Shown: one piece after another, positions 18,419 through 27,600 of the stretch
Numbering within the stretch: position 1 is the stretch's first letter
Layout: each line of letters opens with the position of its first letter
Assembly: GCA_002391225.1 (NCBI GenBank)
Contig: DGRV01000088.1
Span: 40,088 to 74,122 of the forward strand
Direction of reading: 5' to 3'
From: Christensenella sp. UBA4379
GTDB taxonomy: Bacteria > Bacillota > Clostridia > Christensenellales > Aristaeellaceae
Length of the DNA: 34,035 nucleotides
Translations under genes and position numbers: made by a program
The notes under the pieces: generated by a model
What the model was told of the DNA's origin: nothing
The model's input: only the letters and a program-made list of their open reading frames with translations
Databases searched by the model: none

Positions 18419-21242
18419 TCTCCGTCTCCTCTTCCACTCTCGTCATCCGATACGTCTTCGTATTCCCCTTGGACGTGCCGGAGAGGGACAGGGACTTTTC
18501 GCGCAGGTTGACGATCTGGTAGACGGTGGAAAGGTCTTCCACGGCGTTGCCGCAGCGCAGCTGGTAGCGGTGCGCGCGGTACAGCAGGCGTTCGCCGTTG
18601 ATCAGGCAGGTGCCGTCCTCGTGGAACTCAAAGACGTCGCCGTTGGTGGACTTCCAGGTGCCGAACAGGAGATAGACCGGGCGGGTCAGCTTCTTGGTGG
18701 AAACGTCGCGGTAGCCCTCCAGACGCTTATAGTAGGCGTACGCTTCGATGTCCCGGCCCTCGGCGTAGAGCTTTTCGGCGATGGCGTAGGCGGCCTCGCG
18801 CCACATGGCGACAAAGTCGGTATACTGACCGCCGGCGGCTTCGATGTCCAGCCCCTCGGCGGCGAGCATCACGCCCTCCCAGTTCTTGGCCTGGTAGGCG
18901 ATGCGGGCGGCCTCATAGGCTTCCTTGTAATAGCTGTCGTAGCATTCCTGGGCGAGGGTTTCGGCGTCCTTGTACTGGCCCAGGGAGGTGTAGACGGCGG
19001 CCGCCTGATTCGTTTGCCCGCTGGCGGCCAGCTGGCCGGCCAGCTCGTAGCCGGTTTCCTTGTACAGGTCGGCGGCGTCCCGATATGTTCCGATCTGGGC
19101 GTAGAGGTCGTAGGCGGCCTGCAGATTCCCTTCGGCGCGGGCGGCGCCGGCGCGCTGATAGCGGACGTCCTTGAGCAGCTCGGCCGCGTCGGGCTCGTCA
19201 GGGATTTCCTCGAGCAGGGCCTGGGCCTCCTGCCATTCTTCCTTTTCCAGGTGCTGGCGCGCCAGCAGATAGGTGACCCGGCGCCATTCCTCGCGGCTGG
19301 ATTCGTAATCGCCCAGCTCGGCCAGCACGGCGCGGGCTTCGTTATAGGTGCCCTGCTCGATCAGGGCCTGGGCGTAGGCGTAGCGGGCGTCCCGCAGCAG
19401 GGCCTCGGTTTCCTCCGTGTGCTCCAGCGGCTCCAGCATGGCCACGGCGGTCTCGTAATCGTCGTTTTCCAGGGCGGAGCGGGCCAGCTGCAGGCGGCAG
19501 GCGGAAATCATCTCCGCCGCGTCCTTATAATCGGGGATCTCGGTCAGCAGCTGCAGGGCGGAGCTGTAGTCCTGCTGATGGAAGAGCATCAGCGCGGGCC
19601 GGTACAGGCACTCCCGGCGCAGGTCCTCCGCGCCCTCGGCGTCCTGGGCCTTTTCGACCAGCTCCAGGGCGGTGCCGAAATCTTCCGCGTCGAGGGCCTG
19701 CTGGGCGGCCAGCATGTAGCACTGCTTCATCCGGTCCAGGGAGTCCTCATAGGTGGGGATCTTTTCAAAGTTTTCCGCGGCCTCCAGATACCGGCCGGCC
19801 TCCTGTGCTTCCAGGGCGGGCTGATACAGGCACCGGGTGGCGAAGCGGAAGGCGTCCCGGTAATCGCCGGCGGCCAGGAAATAATTGGCGGCCTCGTCGT
19901 AAATCCCTTCATTAAAATAGATGACGCCGGTGTCGTAGTAGGCTTCTTTCAGCTTGAGGGCGCTGTTTCGGTAATCGCCCAGCTCGGTCAGCGGCTCGAT
20001 GGCGGCCAGGGGGCGGCTCTCCTCGATGGCGATCAGGGCGGGCTGATACAGACATTCCTTGGCCTGGGTTTCGGCGTCCTCGTAATTGCCCAGGGACAGG
20101 AAGTCCTCCCGGGCGGCCTCATAGTCCGCGTTGTCCAGGGCGGCCAGGGCGCGGCGGTAGACGCAGAGCTTCTGCTTTTCCTTGGCGTCCAGATAATCGG
20201 ACACCAGGCCGTACAGGTCGTAGGCCTGGGTGAACTCGCCCGCGTTCAGGCGCTTTTCGGCCTGCTGATAGACGGCCTTCTTGGCCATCACGGCGGAATC
20301 CTTATAATCGCCCAGGGCCAGGAAGCTCTTCTGGGCGGCCTGGAGGGAATTATAGGTGTCCCCCGACAGGGCGGCCTGGGCCTCGCGGTAGTCGCACTCC
20401 TTGATCATTTCGGCGGAGTCGGAGTAATCCCCCAGCTCCACGAAGGTCTGGCGGGCGGAGGCGTAGCTCAGGTTGTTCAGGTCCCGCACGGCGTTGGTGT
20501 AGCGGTACCAGGGCCACAGATGGAAAATGATCCCGTAGGCCGCGGCGGCCAGGACCACGATAACGATCAACGCGGTCAGGATGTTCTTTCTGCGCTGGCG
20601 GCGTTTTTTCTCCTTTTCAGCCGCCTGGCGTTCCTTTTCTTCTTCCTGCTGGCGGATGGCGCGCTGCTTTTCCTCCTCGGCGCTCTCCTGGTCGTAGTAG
20701 ATTTTTTCGATGGCGCCCTCGTTGCAGGCGGTGAAAACGGCGTGCTTGTCGCGCTGGCAGCGGCTGCAGGTATCAAAGGCGCTGGGGTTGGGGCGGCCGC
20801 ATACGCAGACCCAGACGCTGCCTTGATCGGAGGGATAGCCGGTGGCATCGGCCCCGGCGATCTGCTGCAGGATGGCCAGGCGCTTGGGGTCCGGCGGGGC
20901 GGGCAGGGCGTAATCCGTCATCTGGGTCAGGCCTCTGCGCCAGATCGTGCCGTCCTCAAACCAGACCTTCTCGATCAGCAGTTCCATGCCCGCGGCGTTC
21001 ACGCCCTCCTCCACTTCCACCGACATTTCGAAGGCGCAGTGGGTCGGGGCGTTCAGGCCCTGGACGCGCTCCACGTGGCGCGCCGTCTGCTCTCCCTCTT
21101 CGTCGTAGCAGAGGTAGCAGGCCTGAATGCTGACGACCGTCTTTTCAGACAGGTTGTACAGCTGTACCATGCAGACAGGGTTTTCCGCCGTGGGCATTTT
21201 AAAATGCCACAGCTCAACCGGACAGGTCAGATCAATCTTCAT
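18408..21242 (-). CDS. Zinc-ribbon/transmembrane protein with ~16 TPR-like 37-residue repeats
   Basis: A 944-residue protein, not assigned to a named family. Residues 1-115 form a beta-rich N-terminal domain. A zinc-ribbon-like CxC...CxxC follows (C146, C148, C159, C162), then a charged coiled coil (185-218), one transmembrane helix (221-240) and a long repeat domain (about 248-850). The repeats have a regular 37-residue period with the pattern Y..A...L..G.Y..A...F..LGDY.DA.....EC, close to TPR/Sel1 solenoids. A small beta-rich C-terminal domain (FGTWKSTNGDVFEFHEDGTC) resembles lipocalin-like cores. The topology suggests a cytoplasmic ribbon and an extracytoplasmic solenoid. SD CGGAGG precedes ATG 21242. 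The stop codon lies inside heptamer array H3. It probably acts as a scaffold or sensor; that is inference. Confidence 0.8.
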   Translation of the reverse strand: MKIDLTCPVELWHFKMPTAENPVCMVQLYNLSEKTVVSIQACYLCYDEEGEQTARHVERVQGLNAPTHCAFEMSVEVEEGVNAAGMELLIEKVWFEDGTIWRRGLTQMTDYALPAPPDPKRLAILQQIAGADATGYPSDQGSVWVCVCGRPNPSAFDTCSRCQRDKHAVFTACNEGAIEKIYYDQESAEEEKQRAIRQQEEEKERQAAEKEKKRRQRRKNILTALIVIVVLAAAAYGIIFHLWPWYRYTNAVRDLNNLSYASARQTFVELGDYSDSAEMIKECDYREAQAALSGDTYNSLQAAQKSFLALGDYKDSAVMAKKAVYQQAEKRLNAGEFTQAYDLYGLVSDYLDAKEKQKLCVYRRALAALDNADYEAAREDFLSLGNYEDAETQAKECLYQPALIAIEESRPLAAIEPLTELGDYRNSALKLKEAYYDTGVIYFNEGIYDEAANYFLAAGDYRDAFRFATRCLYQPALEAQEAGRYLEAAENFEKIPTYEDSLDRMKQCYMLAAQQALDAEDFGTALELVEKAQDAEGAEDLRRECLYRPALMLFHQQDYSSALQLLTEIPDYKDAAEMISACRLQLARSALENDDYETAVAMLEPLEHTEETEALLRDARYAYAQALIEQGTYNEARAVLAELGDYESSREEWRRVTYLLARQHLEKEEWQEAQALLEEIPDEPDAAELLKDVRYQRAGAARAEGNLQAAYDLYAQIGTYRDAADLYKETGYELAGQLAASGQTNQAAAVYTSLGQYKDAETLAQECYDSYYKEAYEAARIAYQAKNWEGVMLAAEGLDIEAAGGQYTDFVAMWREAAYAIAEKLYAEGRDIEAYAYYKRLEGYRDVSTKKLTRPVYLLFGTWKSTNGDVFEFHEDGTCLINGERLLYRAHRYQLRCGNAVEDLSTVYQIVNLREKSLSLSGTSKGNTKTYRMTRVEEETESGE

Positions 21243-21304
21243 AAGTCAGCCTCCGGGAACGAGACCCCCACGTAGCAGGCTCGTCCTTGTAGTGCTTTTT
21301 CAAA

Positions 21305-21515
21305 TAGGTAGGAGGGAGGAGGTAGGAGGGAGCGCTCGCTGGCGCTCGCTAAGGTTTTTAGTCAGAGTGAGAAGTGAGGAGTTAGGAGTGAGGAGTGGAT
21401 AGTCTTTCAGCTTTATGAAAACCATTTAACTCCTCACTGAGCGACCGAAGGGAGCGGTCACTCCTCACTCCTAACTATATTAACCTCCTACCTTCTCCCT
21501 CCTACCTCCTACCTT
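21305..21515. repeat. Nested purine/pyrimidine heptanucleotide inverted repeat H4
   Basis: Outer arms are TAGGAGG/GAGGAGG-type 7-mers at 21305-21332 and their complement at 21484-21513. Inner arms are GAGGAGT/TAGGAGT-type 7-mers at 21371-21396, matched by two pyrimidine blocks at 21429-21439 and 21460-21475. Short GC-rich palindromic patches fill the loops. The outer right arm ends at the stop codon of the 21514-22674 gene. This accounts for the 21243-21513 gap. Confidence 0.8.
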
Positions 21516-22674
21516 ATTTCGTCCTTTGCAGCGTCAGATTCTTGAGTATCCCGCCTTCTGTATAAAGCCTCAGCATCACGGGGCCGCAGTAGTAGCGGAC
21601 AGTGGCCAGGCCTTCGGCGGGGGTTTCCAGTTCGCCGCGGCGGCCGTCCTCCAGGCGGTAGAGCTCCGTGACGGGGCCGTCCGCTTCTGGGGCGGCGGGG
21701 TCGCGGTAAAAGCGGGAAAGTACGTCGGAAAGGGAAGCGCCGGGCATCAGGCCCCGGGGGCCCTCCAGGAGGTCGTCCTCCAGGAACAGGCCGGCGGCGT
21801 ACAGGGGGCGCTTCTCCCCGTCGCACAGGAAGGTCAGGGAAAGGCCCTGCCAGGACAGGGTATGGAGCCACCCGCCGTTGTCGACCACCCAGGCTTCGTC
21901 TGCCGGGTCGCCCAGCACGGCCTTCGCGCCGTCGGGTGTCAGGTTCAGGAAGTCCAGGCCGGAGAAAAGGAGATCTTCTTCATGGAAGGGCTCCGCCGGA
22001 CGGCCGGAGGTGGGCAGGTAGGCGGAATACTCCCGGACCGCCATCAGGTCGGCGCAGTTCCCAAAGGCCTTCTGCGCGGACTGGACGGACAGGAGGGCCG
22101 GCGCAAAGCTGACGCGGATCATGGAGACGGCCCCTTGGGAAAAGGCGTAGGCCGCGCTGTATACACGGACCCCGCCGGGGGCGACCTCGTACAGGGAATA
22201 GACGGCGCTTAAGGCCGTCTGTCCGTCCCGGTGAAGCAGGCCGGTAAACGCGGCGCCCGGAACGGAGCCCGAAAGGCAGAGCCCGGCTTCTTCGCGGGTG
22301 CCGGACAGGGAGGGGTTATCCAGCGGGTAGCGGGACAGCACGTCCCACAGCGGGGCCCCGGCCGCGATGCCCCGGAGGTCCGGGTAGGTCCCGTCCTCTT
22401 CCGGCGGGGCGTCCAGGACGGCTGCGGTGAGGACGGTTGCTTCCGTCAGCTCCGGCCGGTCGGCGTACAGAACGAAGTCCTTAAAGCGCAGGGCATAGCC
22501 GTCCTCCGTCGGGGCGGCGGTGTAAAAGCCGTCGGTCTTGGCCGCTTCGCGGATCCAGGCTTCAAACGCGGTAAATTCGGCGGAGGTCAGCGGTCCGGGC
22601 GCCGCTTCCGACCGGGCGGGCATACCGCCGGCCAGAAGACAGAGAAGAAGGAGCAGCGAAAGCTTCCGGATCAT
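21514..22674 (-). CDS. Secreted hypothetical protein, 386 aa
   Basis: Family not recognised. A clear signal peptide (residues 1-24, LSLLLLLCLLAGGMPARSEA) lacks a lipobox Cys, so release or wall association is expected. The mature part looks like two related beta/alpha halves: WDVLSRYPLDNPSLSG near residue 110 and LSDVLSRFYRDPAAPEAD near 320 both follow a GxxL phrase (IAAGAPLWDVLS, LMPGASLSDVLS), suggesting an internal duplication. GGAGG precedes ATG 22674. It begins 20 nt after the stop of pyrimidine-nucleoside phosphorylase and is probably cotranscribed with it, though no functional link is obvious. Confidence 0.75.
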   Translation of the reverse strand: MIRKLSLLLLLCLLAGGMPARSEAAPGPLTSAEFTAFEAWIREAAKTDGFYTAAPTEDGYALRFKDFVLYADRPELTEATVLTAAVLDAPPEEDGTYPDLRGIAAGAPLWDVLSRYPLDNPSLSGTREEAGLCLSGSVPGAAFTGLLHRDGQTALSAVYSLYEVAPGGVRVYSAAYAFSQGAVSMIRVSFAPALLSVQSAQKAFGNCADLMAVREYSAYLPTSGRPAEPFHEEDLLFSGLDFLNLTPDGAKAVLGDPADEAWVVDNGGWLHTLSWQGLSLTFLCDGEKRPLYAAGLFLEDDLLEGPRGLMPGASLSDVLSRFYRDPAAPEADGPVTELYRLEDGRRGELETPAEGLATVRYYCGPVMLRLYTEGGILKNLTLQRTK

Positions 22675-22694
22675 ACAAACCTCCAGGGATAACT

Positions 22695-24017
22695 TTAATA
22701 TTTCCGGATGCCGTCCGGAGTGACCACGGCGAAGATCAGCTTGGGCTTTTGCGCCGGAGCTTCCGAGAAGACCAGGGCCTCCCGGACGACGGCGGCGGCC
22801 GCCTGAGCGCTTTCCTCCGTGCGGGCGTACAGGGTGGCCAGCGTGTCGCCGGGAGCAACCAGGTCGCCCAGCCGCTTGCGCATCACGATGCCGACGGCGG
22901 GGTCGATCACGTCCTCCTTGGTGCGGCGGCCGGCGCCCATGGCCTGGGCGGCGTTGCCGAGGGCGGCGGTGTCCATCTGGGACAGGTAGCCGCCCTTTTC
23001 CGCGATCACGGGCACAATCAGCGGGGCCTGGGGCAGGAGGGACACGTCGTCACAGACGCGGTCGTCCCCGCCCTGGGCGCGGATCATTTCTTTGAGCTTG
23101 GCAAGGCCCCGCCCGCTTTCCAGGGCTTCGGTCAGGCGGGAAAGGGCGCTTTCTTCATCCGGGCAGACGCCGGAAGCCACCAGCATCTGCGAGCCCAGGA
23201 AGAGAGAGACCTCTTTGAGGTCGCCTCCGGCCTGGCCGGAGAGAATGTCGACAGCCTCCTTGACCTCCAGGGCGTTGCCGATGTGGGTGCCCAGCGGCTC
23301 CTCCATCGAGGAAATCACCGCGATGACCTTCCGGCCTGCCAGGGTGCCGATCTGGACCATGGTGCAGGCCAGGTCCAGCGTCTTTTCCATCGTGTCCATG
23401 ATGGCGCCGGAGCCGAACTTGACGTCCAGCACGATGGCCCGCGCGCCGGCGGCAAACTTCTTGCTTAAAATGCTGGAGGCGATCAGGGGGATCGAATCGA
23501 CCGTGGCGGTCACGTCCCGAAGGGCGTAGAGCCGCTTGTCCGCCGGGGCGAGCTCCCTGCTCTGGCCGACGACGGCGCAGCCGACGCGGCGGACGATGTC
23601 CACAAATTCCTCTTCGGGAAGGGACACCCGCATCCCGGGAATGGATTCCAGCTTGTCGATGGTGCCGCCGGTGTGGCCCAGGCCGCGGCCGCTCATCTTG
23701 AGCACCTTGCCGCCGCAGGCGGCCACCAGGGGGGCCAGCACCAGGGTGGTGGTATCGCCGACGCCGCCGGTGGAATGTTTGTCTACCGGTACGCCGCCCA
23801 CGTCCGGCTCCAGCATGTCGCCGGTCTGGGCCATGGCGAGGGTCAGCTCGTTGGTTTCCCGCTCGGTCATGCCGTTCAGGCGGATGGCCATGAGCAGGGC
23901 GCTCAGCTGATAGTCAGGCACGCTGCCGTCCGCGGCTCCGCGGGCGAAAAAACGGATTTGCTCCCCGCTCAGCTCCTGTCCGAGCTTTTTCGCTGTGATG
24001 ATTGATAGAAAATCCAT
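22695..24017 (-). CDS. pdp: Pyrimidine-nucleoside phosphorylase
   Basis: Cytoplasmic enzyme splitting uridine, thymidine or deoxyuridine with phosphate to base and (deoxy)ribose-1-phosphate, part of nucleoside salvage. The 440-residue length matches the family. The phosphate/nucleoside site is visible as DKHSTGGVGDTTT near residues 78-90 and the family signature SGRGLGHTGGTIDKLES near 108-124. The C-terminal alpha/beta domain ends the protein normally. ATG 24017, with AGGTG upstream, gives the canonical N-terminus MDFLSIITAKK; the frame up to 24056 would begin inside the promoter. Distinguishing this from thymidine phosphorylase (deoA) is by general resemblance to the Bacillota pdp group. Confidence 0.92.
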   Translation of the reverse strand: MDFLSIITAKKLGQELSGEQIRFFARGAADGSVPDYQLSALLMAIRLNGMTERETNELTLAMAQTGDMLEPDVGGVPVDKHSTGGVGDTTTLVLAPLVAACGGKVLKMSGRGLGHTGGTIDKLESIPGMRVSLPEEEFVDIVRRVGCAVVGQSRELAPADKRLYALRDVTATVDSIPLIASSILSKKFAAGARAIVLDVKFGSGAIMDTMEKTLDLACTMVQIGTLAGRKVIAVISSMEEPLGTHIGNALEVKEAVDILSGQAGGDLKEVSLFLGSQMLVASGVCPDEESALSRLTEALESGRGLAKLKEMIRAQGGDDRVCDDVSLLPQAPLIVPVIAEKGGYLSQMDTAALGNAAQAMGAGRRTKEDVIDPAVGIVMRKRLGDLVAPGDTLATLYARTEESAQAAAAVVREALVFSEAPAQKPKLIFAVVTPDGIRKY

Positions 24018-24046
24018 AACGACACCTGCCTTTTTCAACACATTCA

Positions 24047-24075
24047 AGTATAGCATAATTTGTTTTTTTCGTAAA
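24047..24075 (-). promoter_or_regulatory. Probable pdp promoter
   Basis: On the minus strand, TTTACG (24070-24075), 17-nt spacer and TATACT (24047-24052), 30 nt before the start codon. Confidence 0.65.
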
Positions 24076-24161
24076 CCTTTCCCCCTTTCAGGTGTGTTAC
24101 GGCAGTATTAAGATTTACGAACCTTTTACTGGTCAGTCTTCGCCTGACCAGGTATTGGGAC

Positions 24162-24376
24162 GGGGACTCTGTCCCCTTCCCACGCTTTCCCCTGAACGGA
24201 TTTGCCTCTCGGACCTCTGGTCCTCCCGGGCGGCAAATCCGCAAGGTGCGTATTTTTGCTCCGCAGAAGTGAAGTGGGCTTCGTTTTCCCAAGTATCATT
24301 CTGCTGCGCAAAAATACTCCTCGAACCGGCAAAGCCGGTCCTGCGGATTAGAATCAGGGGGAAGAATCCCCCTGAT
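24162..24376 (-). repeat. Five-hairpin dispersed repeat, copy B (inverted relative to A)
   Basis: Reading leftward to rightward: GGGGAC/GTCCCC (24162-24176), CGGATTTGCC/GGCAAATCCG (24197-24241) with inner GGACC/GGTCC, GTATTTTTGC/GCAAAAATAC (24250-24317), ACCGGC/GCCGGT (24325-24339) and ATCAGGGGG/CCCCCTGAT (24353-24376). The third hairpin, including its 48-nt interior, is nearly base-for-base the reverse complement of copy A; I count one substitution. Hairpins two and five differ more, but compensating changes keep the pairing. Confidence 0.88.
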
Positions 24377-24519
24377 CACCCCCTCTGTTATGCGTTAGTT
24401 GCGTTATCAGATTCTGGTGTTGGAATGTTCATTCGTTGCGTTTTTGAGAAACGGGCACGGCAGGTACAAAATGGCGGATAAAAGGAGATGGGAAGAAGGA
24501 CTTTTTAGGCTTTTTTGGC

Positions 24520-24548
24520 TTAACAATTACGCTAACTTATGGTAGAAT
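24520..24548 (+). promoter_or_regulatory. Probable promoter of the M16 protease gene
   Basis: TTAACA (24520-24525), 17-nt spacer and TAGAAT (24543-24548), 69 nt upstream of the start codon. Confidence 0.65.
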
Positions 24549-24617
24549 AGGGCCGTTATCAGCATACGCGGCGGACCGGACGGAAAGATGCCGGTTTGCC
24601 GGGAAAGAGAGGAAAAG

Positions 24618-27600
24618 ATGAATCAATTTCTTGCTTTGGTGCTCGCGCTGAGCATGATGTTCACCGGGCTTGCGGTGACCGGCGTGACCGGCCAAGCGGT
24701 CCCCGCCGCGACGGAAGAAACCGTCCGCGAAGCGCCCGCGGCCGCGGTTCAGCCGGCGGAAAAGGCTGAAAAAGTCGGCCTGCCCGAAATCGGCGAAACC
24801 ATTCACGGCTTTACCGTAAAGGAAATCCGCGAATTCCCGATCGTCGGCGCGCAGGTGGTCCGCTTTGAGCACGAAAAAACCGGCGCGGGCTTTGTCTATA
24901 TCGCCAACGACGACACCAACCGCGTCTACGACCTGACCTTCCTGACGGACACGGTGGACAATACCGGTCTGCCCCACGTCTTTGAGCACTCCACCCTGGA
25001 CGGGTCAAAGAAATATCCCTCCAAGGCCCTGTTCTTTAACCTGATCTACCAGACCTACAACACCTACATGAACGCCTCCACCTACGAGCGGATGACGACC
25101 TACCCGGTGGCCAGCCTGTCCGAGGAGCAGCTGCTCAAATACGCGGATTATTACACCGACAGCTGCCTGTACCCCATGATCATGGAGGATGAGAGCATTT
25201 TCCGCGAGGAAGCCTGGCGCTACCGCCTGGAAAACGCGGACGCGGACCTGACCATTGAAGGCACCGTGTATTCCGAGATGCAGGGCGCGACCACCCTGGC
25301 CCGGAGGGCTAGCAAGTACGCCCTGCAGACCGCCTTCCCCGGCTCCCTGATCGGCAACGACCACGGCGGACTGCCCTCCGACATCCCGAACATGACCTGG
25401 GAGATGCTGAAGGACTACCACGACAAGTATTATCATCCTTCCAACATGGTCGCCTTCCTGTACGGCGATTTCAAGGATTACACCGCTTTCCTGGCCCTGC
25501 TGGACGAGGCCATCAGCCCCTTTGAAAAGAAGGAGTTCGTCCGTGAGGACGCGGGCTACACCCCGATCACCGGCAACGTCACCGCGGAATTCGGTTTCCC
25601 GGTGGAGGCCGGCTCCGACACGGACCACACCTCCGTGGTCTACTATTACATCGTCTGTCCGGGCGCCGAGGGCGAAGAGCAGATGGTGCTCAACACCCTG
25701 ACCGACCTGATGTCCGCCAGCGCTTCTTCGATGTCCCAGGCCATTTCAAAGGCCCTGCCGACCGCCGACTTCTCGACCTATATCCAGACGGCCGGCCCGG
25801 ATCCGGCCATCGTTTTCGTGGCCCAGAACGTGAACCGCGAGGACGCGGCCGCGTTCAAGCAGACCGTGGACGAGCAGCTGGCCCTGATCGCCGAAAAGGG
25901 CTTTGATCAGGAATTCGTGGACGGCATCATGGCCACCGTTTCGATGGACATCATGCTGACCCGCGAATCCTCTAGCGTCGGCGTGGACCTGCTGCCCTCC
26001 ATCGCTTACAGCTATTCCACTTCCGGCAACGTCTTTGACTACATGGACTACGTGGACGCCCTGCAGAAGATGGACGAATGGAACCAGGCCGGCAAGTACC
26101 AGGCCGCCGTGTCCAAGTGGCTGGCGGGCTCCGCTACCACCGCCCTGACGACGACCTATCCCGTGTCCGGCCTCAAGGAGGAACAGGACACCGCTGAAAA
26201 GGAACGCCTAGCCCAGATCAAGGCGGCCATGAGCGAAGAGGAAATCGCCGCCCTGGTGGCCCAGACCAACGCGCCCGACGAGGCCGACGATTCCGCCGCT
26301 TACATCGACCAGCTCCAGGCGGTCACCGTCGAAACCCTGCCGGAGGACGTCAAGCTCTACGAGGTCTCCGACGAAACGGATGAAAAGGGCATCCGCCGCG
26401 TGAACGCCACCGCCAACGTGGACGGCATCGGCGAGGTCGACCTGTTCCTGGACGCCGCCGCCCTGCCGCAGGAGGACATCCACTGGTTTAAGCTCCTGAC
26501 CGGCCTGATGAGCTACCTGGACACCGAGAAGTACACCAAGGAAGAAGCCGCGGTGCTGTCCACCCGGTATCTGTACAACAAGTCCGTCCGCGTTTCCCTG
26601 CTGACGGAAAACAAGACCGATTATCACCAGTACCTGCGCATGAGCTGGATGAGCCGCGACGAGGACCTCGAAGAGGGCTACGAACTCATGTACGACCTGG
26701 TGTTCGGTCTGAAGTTTGACCCGCAGAAGGTGCTGGAGGGCGTCAAGGCCATCCGCTCCTCCCTGCGCAGCACGATCCAATCCTCCCCCTACAACGTGCA
26801 GCTGTACCGCGCCTTTGGCATCAAGAGCCAGCTGTACCGCCTGTACAGCTATTCCAACTTCATCGAATACTACGATTTCCTGACCCAGGTGGAGGAAGCC
26901 CTGGCCACCCAGCCCGAAGCGGTGACCGAAAAGCTCCAGAGCGTGCTGGCCTTCCTGGGCAACAGCAGCGGCGCCATCACCGCCTATTCCGGCGACAAAG
27001 ACAGCCAGGCGCTGAACGCCCCGCTGGCGGCCGCCTTTATGGACCGCTTCCCGAACGAAGCCCGGGAGCGCGTGGTCTATGACCTGCCCGTGCCCGCCGA
27101 AAGCGAAGCGCTGGCGGTTGAAAGCGCCGTCCAGTTCAACGGTATCGTTTCCGACTATGAGACCCTGGGCCTGGGCGAATTCAACGGCGGCATGGACGCT
27201 GTCACCGCCCTGGTGCTGGATAAGTTCCTCTACCCGATGCTGCGCGACCAGTACGGCGCCTACAGCGTCTTCCACGGCGCGATGGTGGACGGCGGCCTGT
27301 ACATCGTCACCTACAGGGACCCCAACGTCCTGCAGACCTTCCAGGTGTTCGCTCAGCTGCCCGAGCTGGTCTCCAAGCTGGACGTGGACCAGAAGACGCT
27401 GGACGGCTACATCCTGTCCTCCTATCCCGGCTACGCCGCCAGCCAGGGCGAGCTGTCCGGCGCGGTCAACGCCATGGTGCTGGCCCTGGAGGGCGAAAGC
27501 CAGGAGAAGCCCCTGCAGTACATGCGCGAGCTCAAGCAGGTGACCCCTGAATCCCTCCAGAAGTGGGGCGCTGTCTATCAGACCCTGATGGAAAAGGGCT

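Larger units (their letters stand above)
24018..24617. other. Divergent intergenic region between pdp and the M16 protease
   Basis: 600 bases without a gene. It contains the pdp promoter (24047-24075), a small palindrome TGGTCAG/CTGACCA (24130-24150), five-hairpin element B (24162-24376), a featureless stretch (24380-24510) and the M16 promoter (24520-24548). Short frames across element B are not credible. Confidence 0.75.

Noticed and set aside
18570..21275. A 901-residue open frame on the plus strand opposite the repeat protein
   Set aside because: It mirrors the codon bias of the minus-strand gene, has no start signal and a Gly/Val/Leu-rich composition typical of antisense shadows; the minus-strand product has signal, membrane and repeat features.
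24092..24481. Open frames across hairpin element B on both strands
   Set aside because: They are by-products of the palindromic repeat; the matching frames in copy A are equally devoid of family resemblance.
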